From the NCBI RefSeq assembly GCF_002234675.1, contig NC_019879.2:16620464-16684463 (forward strand): a stretch of DNA of 64,000 nucleotides, read 5' to 3'. Source of the stretch: Oryzias latipes (taxonomy: Eukaryota > Chordata > Actinopteri > Beloniformes > Adrianichthyidae). The notes beneath the pieces are model-generated. The model had not been told where the DNA came from. It ran no database searches and worked only from the letters and a program-made list of their open reading frames with translations. Of the stretch, positions 47,262 through 58,639 are shown in pieces (the first letter of the stretch is position 1; every line of letters begins with the position of its first letter). The position numbers were made by a program, and so were the translations under genes.

Positions 47262-50200
47262 AGCTGTGGTTTCATGGGTTGCATGTCTAGATTTGTACAT
47301 TTTGTTTGTAATATTTTGAGTAATTTTACTGTTTTGCCAAGTCATCACATATACTTAAACCTAATCTTCAACTAAGATCAGTTCCAGTTCAAGTTTCCGT
47401 CCACACACTGCTCATTTATACCACCAAAGTATGACACTGCATTTTTTTGTAACAGGACAGGGATGGCATCACATGGGCATACCAGGAAAGAAACCTGACT
47501 CAGTTGGCCGTCGACAGGGTTCTACATCTCGGTGCAGGGGTAAGTGATTGCCAAGCTTTGGATTTCACACTGATGGAATCAAATGCTTCTTCAGCATGAT
47601 CGGGCAATTAAAACAATTCCACCAAAGCACCATCACAAGATACGGCCATCTGTGTCTGTTAAAGACCGTATGTTTACCCCATGATTACAAGTGGTGTCTA
47701 AACAGCATTTGTTATAATAGTTCAAACAAGCATAAAGCCACAATTTTATTCAAATGATGCAAAAATGGGATTTAAAATATGGAGAAAAGTAGACAAAATT
47801 GCTCTAAAAAAAGGTTTAGAATCAGGCAGAACATCAACCTGCTTTTCCTACAAATTGAAATGTGGGGTAAAAAGTGAAAAACAAGAAAAATAGTTTTATT
47901 TTCTGAAAAACAAGCAGGCAGATGATAAAATGGGATGTTCATTGGAGTTCAGGGACATGGAGATCTTTAGATAAGCCAGTTTAGAGGTTTAAATGTGCAG
48001 GTAGAGGAACCAGCAAGAAATAAAAAGCATAACTTACAGTAAAAATGTCTATAGCACGCAGTTATGAATAAAACAGACATGTGAGTGGAAAAGAATAACA
48101 AATAAATTCCAGTATTTCTTGTCTTCTCATTAATGTATCCGTAAAAACACAAGGTGCTTACAGATTGTAGGATCACACATGCATGGATGTCTGATGTGAA
48201 GACTTAATTTAGAGGATCTTTTGGTTTGTCCTTCACATTTAAAGGTATTATTCATGAACTCGTACTGCAAGTTGACTACATTTTTTAAATATTTTCTTAG
48301 GTTTTTCTTTTTACAAAGGTTTTAATGAAAGACAGAAGATTATATTAGATTTTGCTGAGCTACTGATCTTTTGCATTAAGTAAAAAAAAAAGCATTTTCT
48401 GCCTATTTGACTTTGTTCTAAGCTGGATCACCTTCATAAATAGGTGTGTTGGTTGCTTTCTTATATGTTAACATACTGCAGGGGCAAATGTTTTTATAGG
48501 TCTTTAAACAATTCCCACCCAACCTCAATAGTTATATAACAATAATAACCTTAATATAAAAGCTAAAATTACAGATTCTGAAGAATGTGAATGTCAACTT
48601 CATGCAAAAGAAATTTCTAAGCATAAGTTGCTCAAATCTTTCATCGTACAATGTTAGATAACATTTTTATAAACCAACTAAATAACTTTACCAATCACGT
48701 CTTCCTGTATTTATTGTAGGATTTAAAAAAATGAAAATCATTTTTGGATTACTTGTATAAATTCAAAGGGGCGTACTATTAAGGAATGTTTTTACACATC
48801 TCAATTTTACTGATCCCATAACAAAATGTTGGTTCTTTTTTATTTGAATATAGAATTAGTCAAAAACACACAACAAAGAGGGAAAAGGTGTTAAATCTCA
48901 AATGTTCCAAAAACCTTTTTAAATCTGATGTTGTTTGATAAACCATAGAAGCATTTTAGCAGTTTTGGTCTGGCTCAATGAAAATATTTACTGGAAGTAA
49001 TCTCAGAGTCATTTTGTTTACTCAAACATAACGAGTAGTTAACAGTCGGATAAATTGACACTTGAACTACACAAATCAATCTGTGCACTTTGAAGGGCTT
49101 TCTGCAGCTGAGTTGGACTTGTCTTACCTCATGTCATCACTAAAACCTCACGGCTATTCTGCAGTGATGTCTTTGTGACTTTTAGTGGGCTGTGATGACA
49201 TCTGCCCACAGACGCAGAACAGTATTGTCTTGCTTCATCCAGCAGCTGCTTTTCTGTGGTTTTCATATTATTCACTTTAGGAGAACTTGCACGTACTTTT
49301 GACAGTACTGAAATACAAAAATAGGATAAGTGGTGTGTTTCTGACTAAGAATATACCTCTAAAGCATAATTTGATTGAAAATGTGAAACTGTTTTCAAAA
49401 AATTCAGCTTGATTCAACACAATCGCAAAAGCCTTTTAGCTGCAGTTTTTGCTTTTTTTTTATTTAAACTTAAAATGTGTTTTAAAGAAACTAAAAGACA
49501 TCAAAAGTATTTTGGAAAAACGCAATCTCAAACTCTTATTTTTTTAAATGCCTACACAATAATTATCAAGGCATGGTGAAACGACAGCTGACTGACAGGC
49601 AGAAAAAAGGTCTGCCCCCTGAACTGCAGCTGTCACTCATCAGCACATTTTTACAGACATTGTCAGCTCAAAGACATCATGTCAAACCAGTTTTTGTGGA
49701 CATTGGTGGAAAAACGATGCTCATTAAATGGCTCACAGCCACCAGTACTCAACAAAAAAGGGATACAAAGTGGAAGTATTGCAGTGGCTTTCTCAGACTC
49801 CTATCTGAAAGCTGTGGGAAGACTTTGGGAGAATTTTGCACAAGTATATCACTGGAACTCTCAACAATCTATTTTTTTTAATAAAGAAAACAGTCAAAGT
49901 AATTTTGTTCTAACATGTAAAACTAAGAATATAATGTTTGAAAAAAATCTTTAAAGCTTTTGTTGCAAATAAAGATTATTTAAAAGTACCATTCATTTTC
50001 ATCATGTCTTTAAAATTCTCAAACTGGTTTAGTGTTTGTTTTTTGTGTGGATCTAGGATTGTTTTGTTTAACCTTTACGGCCACAATCGCAAAATCTCTT
50101 AACTGGTCAGACCAGTTTTTATAGATTTTCTCTGCAGTGTGCATGCTCAAACAAACACAAAACAAATGCACCCTGTCAAATTTTTACTGCGCTTTAGGCC

Positions 50201-53142
50201 TAAAAAAGGGTCACAAATAAGCTTTAGATTTTTCTTTTTTCTTCTTCTGCAAGATTGATCCAACAAATTTTTACCAAAAAAGTGGCTTTACCAAACTTTG
50301 ACGAAACTCTGTTTTCTTCTACTTACTTATTGAGGACGTTATTTACAAAGTTTGTGTTAATTGTCAAATTTGGTGAAAGTTTTTCAGATGATGAGTTGAT
50401 AAAAAAAAAAAGATTTAAATTCTTTAAAGCTCATAAGTTTAAACTTTTCTTTTCTATTTATAGACTTGTAAGCATAAAAAAATTTGATGAAAACAATGTG
50501 GCTCTAGTCTGTTTTGGAAACTTTTTTATGATTTGAAAGGTTTACACCGGCCTCAAAACTGACAGCTAAAGACAACATATTCATTTTTAACTAAGGAAAC
50601 TCCACAAAGGCCAAGTGAGAAAATGACAATGCGGAACTTTAACTAAAATCTCAAAAGGATTTTGCTGATTTTTAAACATGTTTGTCAATTTTTTGATGGA
50701 AACTATGAATATACTCCCTTCAATTGCAGCACAATAAATGATGGTTGATTTTAGATGAGAGCAGGAACACCCCTGATTCCATGACAACAACCGTGTCATC
50801 CATTGATTGTCTTGATACAAAGTTAGCACCCAGGTTGTGAATTATAGCATAATGTAATTTAGAAAGCAAAATAACTATAAAATTGCAGCTGCTTTTGTTG
50901 TTCCTGTAATTAACCATTCAGCATGTCACTGCTGTGTTTTATGTATATGTAGTTTTAAGTGAAACCCACACTCTGGACATGTGAAACGAAATCAGGTGCA
51001 TTTTTTCCTGGACCCCAAGCAGTTAGTCTGCTGTCTCATTGCATGAAGGAGCTAAACCGGCAGCCTTCACTAACATAAGAATATATTCTGAGTCAGGTTG
51101 TAACAATAGCTATGCCAATCCCATTGTGATCTATTCAGGGTTCACAGAAAACTCTCATCCTTTTCAAAATCCGCGCACATTGAGCTGGTACAAACAGATT
51201 ACCAGCCACACTATTAGTGGGCCGGTGTCTCAGGTGGCTGTCATCAGCGGTTAGACGGCTGCTCTGTTATTTTGTGGCCATGTGACCTGCAGGTATGTCT
51301 GCCCCTTCTACAGCCCAGCTTTGGAACAACAAGCGGTGTTTACGTGGGCTAAATTTGTCCCTCCAGAATAAAAATATAAATATGACTCTGCTCCTGCGGC
51401 CTGATGCTTGAAGCCATGGCTAAAGAAGGGATCGAGAAGGAGCGTGGAAAATCTCACCTGGACCGAACCCTTAGTCTCTTTTGCAAAAGAGCTTGTAAGA
51501 AAAGTGGTTTTGAAGATTTAAAAAAAAATGTGTTGCAGGACTGGAGGCTGTCCTGGAGGTTTCTGCAAGCTCTTGAAAGTCTGCATTGAGACAAATAACC
51601 ATCAAAGTGACTGGGAACATCAGAAACAATGATAATAATTACCTTTACCCATTTTAGAAGGATGATATTGTTGTGGTCTTATTGTTTCTGGGAATATCTC
51701 TCAGTACCTCAGACCTCTAAGACCCTGAGCCTGCCAACTCCACCAAAGAAAAATAAATACCAAAGGTCACTTTTTGACATGCTCACTGTGTCCAAAATGC
51801 TACAAGAAATAGCCAACAGTTGAAAACTGTTTTAAATCAATTCAGTTTAAGACCAATGTAGAACTTTACACAGGTGTGTTTGCCTAGAAACAGTTGTGTT
51901 TGCACTGAAAAGGTGTTTGACCCACTGCTGAAGAAAAATCAATCACATTCGTGTCATCTGTTGATCTCTACCAACAACTGCAAACTTTATTTTTTTCAAT
52001 AATAATAGATCACCAGCAGCATAAATAAGGAAAAATACTATTTTAGCTTTCTCTCCATCTTAGGAGCTTCATGGCACAGTTTTGACTCAAACTGAAGAGT
52101 AAAAAAAACAAAACAACTATGAGGTATGCAAAAGCTATTTAAATGCTGAGAGACTTCAAAAGAAAAAAGGCAAAGACAAGGTTGAAATAAGCTGCAGAGT
52201 TCAGCAGGTATTTCAACATTCATTTTTTTTTGGTTGTGTGATCTTTGAGCAGGGAGGTGGGGGTTAGGTTGAAACTGCTTTTAAAGGGGGTTAAGCATCT
52301 GTTCGTCTACAGACAGATCAAGTCAACAAAAAGCTTTAGTCCCCGAAAAAATGCACTTGCATGTGTTATTTTTAATTTGATGATTCAACATCAGCAGATG
52401 AAAGCATGTCATATTATAACTAAAATATAAAAAAGCTAAATTATCTTAAGACAAGGCAGGTTGGTTTGTCTTCAGCCACTACTTTAGTTTAGTTTTACAA
52501 GTAAACAATGAAAAAATACTTTTTTAACTAGAGATACTGTTCCAGCCTAGCAACAATTGGCTGGAGGTGTATTTCCCCCCAAAAGCAATATTTTAAGAAG
52601 TGTTTCTGGGGTTAAAGTAAAGGGTAGGGTTAACAAAGGTGCAGCTTTCAGAGGCTCTGATGTCAGAAAAAAAAGGAAAAGAAAAAAAGGAACAAGACAC
52701 AGACAGTTAATTGGGTGTTTTTAAAGACTACTTAATAGCTTCAGGTGGTTTTGAAAACTGATCAAAAATGATCAACATATCAGATGTGCAATGGATTCAT
52801 TATTTAATTTATGCTTAATTGATTTTATTTAATCAGTGTTTCTTTTTGTTGCTTTTTTCTTATATGGAAGTGTCACTTTAAATGAAAATTAAAACCGGGT
52901 AGAAACAGAAAAGTCTAACTTCTTCTGTCTCGAACTTGCTTAGCTGATTAAATTTTAACCCAATTCCGTTTAAAAAACTTTTTTGTAGTAGCCCAATACT
53001 ATTTTTTTAGTCTTAAGAAAGTAAATTACATCAAATCTGTTATTTAAAGACATTCTTATTCAATCTGTGTTTACCCCTTGGTTACCTATAATTTGGCAGG
53101 CCCCGGACCCTGAGATGTGTAGCGGGTGTTTTACAAATCTGG

Positions 53143-53156
53143 CCTCTAGGCGGCAG
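53143..53156 (+). promoter_or_regulatory. CTCF-like motif upstream of asdurf/asnsd1
   Basis: The 14-mer cctctaggcggcag fits CCNNNAGGNGGCAG. It lies 128 nt before the upstream ORF start, in a GC-richer stretch that also has ETS-type ccggaa / tccgga sites near 53190-53215, and is likely promoter sequence. Motif match only. Confidence 0.4.
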
Positions 53157-53284
53157 TGTGCTTCGAACTCCCCACCTATTTCTTCACCCGGAACGGTTAT
53201 GACGCATATCCGGACATGTTTGTCGCAGAAGTAGACGCTGTTAAGAGAAAAATTAGATAAAAAGTTTTCCCTCGTGGCTCCTTT

Positions 53285-54036
53285 ATGAAAATGTCTTCAA
53301 AAAAATACAATAACAGCGATAATTCCCAAGAGCAAACCACATATAAAGAGGAACTCAGTAAAAAGGTAACTTTATATCAAAGACGCGCTACTGTTAGCTG
53401 GCTAAACAACACGGATATGTTTATTCACCTTTTTCAGCATGTATAGTAGAACGGAAAAACGAATAGCAATACTTTTGTTAGTATTTACGCACCAATAGTA
53501 TGTATTTACTGTTTTAATAAGTTTCGATTTTCTCATGTTTGCTGGAAAAATGAAGGACTGCTGATCTTTAAATTAAAACTTAACATGATGGGATACATCT
53601 CCTGATGGCTTCATCATCATAGGGTTGTTAACGTTAACTTGTTGCTAATTTCCAGATCAAAGAGCAAAAGGTCGTTGTGGATGAACTCTCTAACCTAAAG
53701 AAGAACAGGGTACGGTAATTACCTTTTTACATCCATCCATCCATAAATCCATCCATCCGTCGTAATAAATTCATTTTTTATTGATTTTTTTTTTCTTTTC
53801 TTCAGAAAGTTTACATCCAACAGAGAAACAGCAACATTTTCTTCCTGGCTGACAGAAGTCAAACATTGTCTACAAGCAGAAGTATGTGTTAGTATTCATT
53901 TATCCTCTTGCATTGAAATTTTTACAATGTTGTACCATACTACAATATAACTCACCTTTTTTTTTTTAAAACTTTTTTTATTTTTATTCTTGCAGAGGAA
54001 CTGGATTACTTGAAAAAAGAACTGCAGGATATTTAG
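53285..54036 (+). CDS. asdurf: ASDURF: conserved upstream reading frame of asnsd1, prefoldin-like (4 exons, 83 aa)
   Basis: In human, the ASNSD1 5' leader encodes ASDURF, a beta-type prefoldin-like subunit of the PAQosome (R2TP/prefoldin-like chaperone complex). Here the exons are 53285-53365, 53656-53709, 53806-53881 and 53996-54036, 252 nt including the stop, all with GT-AG borders. Strongly conserved blocks: 'IKEQKVVVDELSNLKKNR' and 'KVYIQQRNSNIFFLADRS', followed by a heptad-like 'ELDYLKKELQDI' end. This fits two helices around a beta hairpin. There are two candidate starts: ATG at 53285 (T at -3, weak) and ATG at 53291 (A at -3, better), giving 83 or 81 aa. Human is 97 aa, longer at both ends. 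The last exon continues without a splice into asnsd1. The stop is 10 nt before the asnsd1 ATG and in a different frame. Confidence 0.92.
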
Positions 54037-54046
54037 AGCTGCAACA

Positions 54047-57000
54047 ATGTGTGGAATCTTTTTCCAGTTGACTTTGTCAGCTGCTCAATTTGAGAAGGAC
54101 AAAAGAATTTATGAATTTCTGAAGAGAAGGGGCCCCAACTCTAGCAGGGAGCTATCGTTTCCTGCTGTAGATTTGAGCTATCACTGCTCATTTTCTGCCC
54201 ATGTTCTCCATATGAGAGGCCTCCTTACTCTTCAGCCGTTTCAAGACGACGCTGGAAATGTCTTGATGTGGAATGGAGAGGTTTTTGGAGGGATTTCTGT
54301 GATGCCAGAAGAGAATGACACCACTGTCATCTGTCAGAAATTGTCATCTTGTAAAAACTCTTTGGAGGTTCTGGCACTTCTGTCTGCCATTCAAGGGCCT
54401 TGGGCATTTGTTTTCTATCAAAAGGCTGAAGATTATCTCTGGTTTGGGAGAGACCTTTTTGGAAGGCGCAGCTTGCTGTGGAAATATGACGCCGAGATCA
54501 GTGTCTTCACTTTGACCTCAGTGGCAGCTGGGATTTCTGCGCTGGGTCAGTCTGATTGGAAAGAAGTCCCAGCTGTTGGCGTGTTTAAGGTTGATGTAAA
54601 GGCAGCTGCACAGAGTGGTTCTGTGTCCTTTGAGCTTTTTCCCTGGGCAAGAAATGTCATAAACCCATCATTGAGTGAAATGATGGTTAACTCTGTCCCT
54701 AGTGGGTGCAATTTTGAGATAAATCGAGCAGGTTTATCAATCACTTCACCTGTTTGTCCTTTGAATATGTCCATTCCAGAAAAAAAGGTTGAAGTTAATC
54801 CCAGTTCACAGGTGTCTGGAGGAAATCTAGAGGAGTTTCTAATCAGCAAGGAGAAAACTGAAGTTGTGAACCGTCTAATTGGTGTCCTGAGTGAGGCGGT
54901 GAGGCGACGAGTTCATTCGTTGCCTTTTGTGGCAAAAGATAATTTACCTCTTAGCAGTGGCCAGGCTAGCATTGCTATACTCTTTTCAGGAGGCATTGAT
55001 TCAATGATCCTCGCTGTCTTAGCAGACAAACATGTACCTGTTCATCAACCAATAGACCTTCTTAATGTGGCCTTTAAACTAAAAGAGCCAAAAAAGCAGC
55101 CTGAAAAGAAACTCAAAAAACAAAGAAATAAATCCAACAATTCAGAGACAGTTCAGGTCAGTTCTCTGTCGTCCAGTCCATTTGATGTCCCGGACAGGAT
55201 AACGGGGAAAGCTGGCCTCAAGGAATTACAAGACCTGAATCCTGAGCGACAGTGGAATTTTGTTGAAATCAACATAACTCGAGAAGAGCTGCAACAAATG
55301 CGACAGGAGCGGATTTGCCACTTAGTTCATCCACTGGATACAGTACTAGATGATAGCATTGGCTGTGCTGTGTGGTTCGCAGCAAGAGGAAAAGGAGTCA
55401 TTACAGAAGAGGAGGAGCAGAAACCCTTCACATCATCTGCTAAGGTGAAACACATCAGACTCTGAATCCTGCTCTTGACTAATCTGTCACTGTTGTGGTT
55501 TATGGTTACTGTGTGGAGTATGATGGATTGAAACGACTGTTGGAGAGAAATTTTGTGTTTCCTCTTTACACCTGCAGGTAATTCTGACAGGAATTGGTGC
55601 AGATGAGCAGCTCGCAGGCTACTCCAGACACAGAGTACGATTCTCAATGTCTGGGCATGAAGGGCTGATTCAGGAACTTGCCATGGAGCTGGCAAGAATA
55701 TCATCCAGAAACTTGGGCAGAGATGACAGAGTGATAGGAGATCATGGGAAAGAAGCTAGGTAAGAGTTGAAACAAAGGTCACGCCGGCAGGAAAGACTTG
55801 GTTTTCACGTGTAATTACTATAACTCATAGTTCATTTGTTCACGCATTTGGGATTGTATTTTTTTTCTGTTTTTCTGGCAGAGTAAATTGTATCATATTT
55901 GTTAATTTTGCAGCCTCTGTGTTCAAATCAATAAATATGATAGCATTCTACTCATGTTAAAAATGTCACATATTAAACATCTTGTTTAAAAATCAAAGAA
56001 ACTATTATTTGGGAAAGAATGCTTTTAAATCAAGCCTAGTTATATTTGCATATGAGAAACATGACATGATCATATAACAACTTGCTAGATTCCATAATGT
56101 CCAGTGCTTTTATTATAGGTCTGGATTTTAAATGATTGTTGAACATTACTGAATTAAGCTTTATGTAAAAGAATCCTAACTTCATTAAATCTGTGAATTT
56201 AGTTTCCTTTTAAGTATTTATTGTATTTTTTTAAGGCAAAAACGGCTTTGTTCATTTAAAAAAAAAAAAAAGATTGCTTTTTTAACAAAGTTTTAAACAC
56301 ACACAACACAAACGCCGCCAGTGTACAATTGAGAAACACAGCATAAATACCCACATACAGCAACAACACAGAAGGATTCGTCCCGAAAATGCAAAAGAAG
56401 GTAAACAATAGTCATCAGATGAGAGGCTGGGTTTTAGCCCCTGAAACTAGGGGAAGTAGAAGCCTTCCACTCCTTCAGAATAATCTTCTTAGCTATAATC
56501 ATTCCAAACATGACTGCTTGTTGAGTTGAGTGGGACAGCTTCTGAGTTGGCAATATTTGGTTGTTCAGAGCAATCAGAACATTGGGAGTTATTTGTACAT
56601 TGTAAACTGAACTAAACAACTTAAAAATATCCGACCAAAAATGTGTTAGCATAGGGCATGAGTAAAATGAATGAGATAAAGAACCTATACCAGTTTGACA
56701 GTGGTCACAGGTTGGTGAAACAGAAGAAAAAATTGTATGCAATCTTGTTTTGGAGTAATGCAAACGTGGATTACTTTAAACTGTGTGAGTTTAAGATGTG
56801 CACTTATAGAACAAGACTTGATCCCTTTCAAAGCGCTTATCCACAAACCAATAGGGATGTCTATTCCAATGTCATCTGCCCATGCAATCTTAATATGAGC
56901 AGTTGTTGGTGGTCGATAAAAGCATCTGACAAAATTTGAAATCAAATTTTTAGATGTCGACGCTTCAATCAAAACTTTGTCAAATATAGGTTGTGTTGGC

Positions 57001-58469
57001 AGTTGTTGAAACTGAGTTATAGCTTGTTTAACAAAGTGTCTGATTTGCAAATACCTGAAAAAATGACCCGGTGGGAGAGAGAACTTTTTTTGCAGTTGGT
57101 TAAAGGGTGCAAAATGATTGTCGATGTAGAGATCCTTAATGGATGAGAGGCCCTTTTTATCCCGGACTGTAAATGCAGGCTCTCACAGACCTGGTTGAAA
57201 AGCTGGATTCAGGCAAATGGGAGCGTGGATAGATAAGACCGGCAGACTGAGTACCTTCCTAATTTGCTTGATAATTCTATACGAATTGTACAAAAGAAAA
57301 TCTATCCCAAATCCGTCAGGTCCGCAAGCCTTGTCGTTTAGAAATGAATGGATGTCAGACTTAACTTCTTCCAGCGTGAAATCAGCTTCCAAGTGTTGTC
57401 TTGCTGTATCACTTAAAGTGGGCGTGTCAAGGTTGTTAAGAAAACTGATTTTTTTCCTCCTTAGAGGACCCAGCTTTTGAGGTGTACACGTTTTTGTAGA
57501 AATCATGAAATGTTTTGTTTATTCTAAGTAGATCTGTAACTATTTCACCATTAAAGGATGTTTAGTTTAAGAATTGCCCTTTCAGCCCGGACACCTTTGA
57601 GTTGTCTGGCAAGAACACAATCAGCTTTATCACCGAGCTCAAACTGTTTTTGTTTACGTTTTTGTATATAATCACAAACCTGTTCACTGAGAATATGGCC
57701 ATATTCCAGTTTAGCTTTCAAAATGTCGTTTAAGACTGCTTTGTTCATTTTTATTGTAATTAGGATTTTAACAAAACTTCCACCATTATTCAGTTTATAT
57801 CACTGGTTATCTGAACATTGTTTTTTATTACCAAATAAAATTGTTTTTGAATCTATATTTTAACACGACTCAAAAACTTGTGAATCAAAATTGAACTGAT
57901 TGCATATTTACCAGTGATACACAACCATGTTCACAAAATAAATGAGGGTCTGAAAGACCAACTAGTTTGATTAGATATAAGTAAAGAAAGCAGATGTATC
58001 CGTTTGGATACATCTATCTTGGGTATTTTTCTGTGTTCGTAATTGGAACTTTTAAGTTTCCCACTTAATTTAAAAGTCTGTCATGCTGATTTACATTTTT
58101 TATATAAATACAACTGTATATGACCTGCATCAGCAGTTAAATAGAATCTATGTGAACACTGTTGTCTCCAGTTATCATAGCATAATTGTCACTCTGTGTG
58201 ATAACATTTGCTGTATCTACAGGTTTCCATACTTGGATGAAGAAGTGGTGAACTACTTGAACTCCTTGCCTGTGTGGGAGAAGGCTGATCTGTCTCTCCC
58301 TCGGGGGGTCGGGGAGAAGCTCCTCCTGAGACTGTCTGCTAAACAGCTGGGCCTCGGCCAATCAGCCGTCCTCCCCAAGAGAGCCATGCAGTTTGGCTCT
58401 CGCATCGCAAAGATGGAAGACGGCCACGAAAAGGCTTCTGACAAATGCACACGACTGCTTTACGACTAG
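54047..58469 (+). CDS. asnsd1: Asparagine synthetase domain-containing protein 1 (3 coding exons, 608 aa)
   Basis: This is a relative of asparagine synthetase whose own reaction is not well established. The N-terminal class II glutamine amidotransferase domain starts M-C-G, keeping Cys2 as nucleophile, with '[20 protein letters not shown]' and '[12 protein letters not shown]'. The C-terminal synthetase domain has the ATP pyrophosphatase loop 'LFSGGIDSM' (S314-S319), '[18 protein letters not shown]'-type and '[16 protein letters not shown]' motifs, and ends '[17 protein letters not shown]'-like. Exons: 54047-55444, 55578-55759, 58223-58469, 1827 nt in one frame. The first coding exon is physically the same exon as the end of ASDURF (53996-55444). 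Human ASNSD1 has 643 aa; most of the length difference lies in the middle linker and the tail. Translation must follow leaky scanning past, or reinitiation after, the upstream frame. The 2.5-kb last intron holds an antisense LINE fragment. A candidate ATTAAA polyadenylation signal is at 58529-58534. Confidence 0.95.
56420..57760 (-). mobile_element. Degraded Tx1/L1-like LINE fragment in the asnsd1 intron
   Basis: The minus strand carries broken pieces of a LINE ORF2. One piece (57183-57506) has '[27 protein letters not shown]', the entry to the reverse-transcriptase domain. Another (56685-57050) has '[21 protein letters not shown]', and a third (56434-56763) has a '[25 protein letters not shown]' C-terminal zinc-knuckle-like region. 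Most of the reverse-transcriptase core between 57050 and 57183 is deleted, and frames are interrupted. It is an old, inactive copy, antisense to asnsd1. Confidence 0.75.
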
Positions 58470-58639
58470 ATTGTGAACATTTTATTTTTTATTTGAAAAT
58501 ATATTTGCTGGAAAATATTACATCCAACATTAAAAGTATTATTTACATTCATGATTCTTTTTTTGTGAGTCAATTTTTATTTGGGCACAGAATTATTATT
58601 ATTTTGTAAATGGTCCAAAACTTTCTGTTCTTGTTTTCT
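58470..58639. other. Convergent 3' UTR interval between asnsd1 and the nucleotidyltransferase gene
   Basis: Only 170 bp separate the two stop codons. asnsd1 has ATTAAA at 58529-58534 on the plus strand. The minus-strand gene has AATAAA at 58576-58581. The two transcripts therefore end within, or overlap across, this interval. Confidence 0.6.

Noticed and set aside
49573-49954. Overlapping 102-aa and 91-aa plus-strand frames
   Set aside because: There is no recognisable domain, no splice context and an AT-rich surrounding. They are likely chance frames.
51404-51589. 61-aa lysine-rich frame starting MLEAMAKEG
   Set aside because: It looks mildly protein-like but has no family match, no clear splice borders and no neighbouring exons.
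54547-54849. Minus-strand 100-aa frame and other frames within 54047-55704
   Set aside because: They are antisense or shifted shadows of the asnsd1 coding exons.
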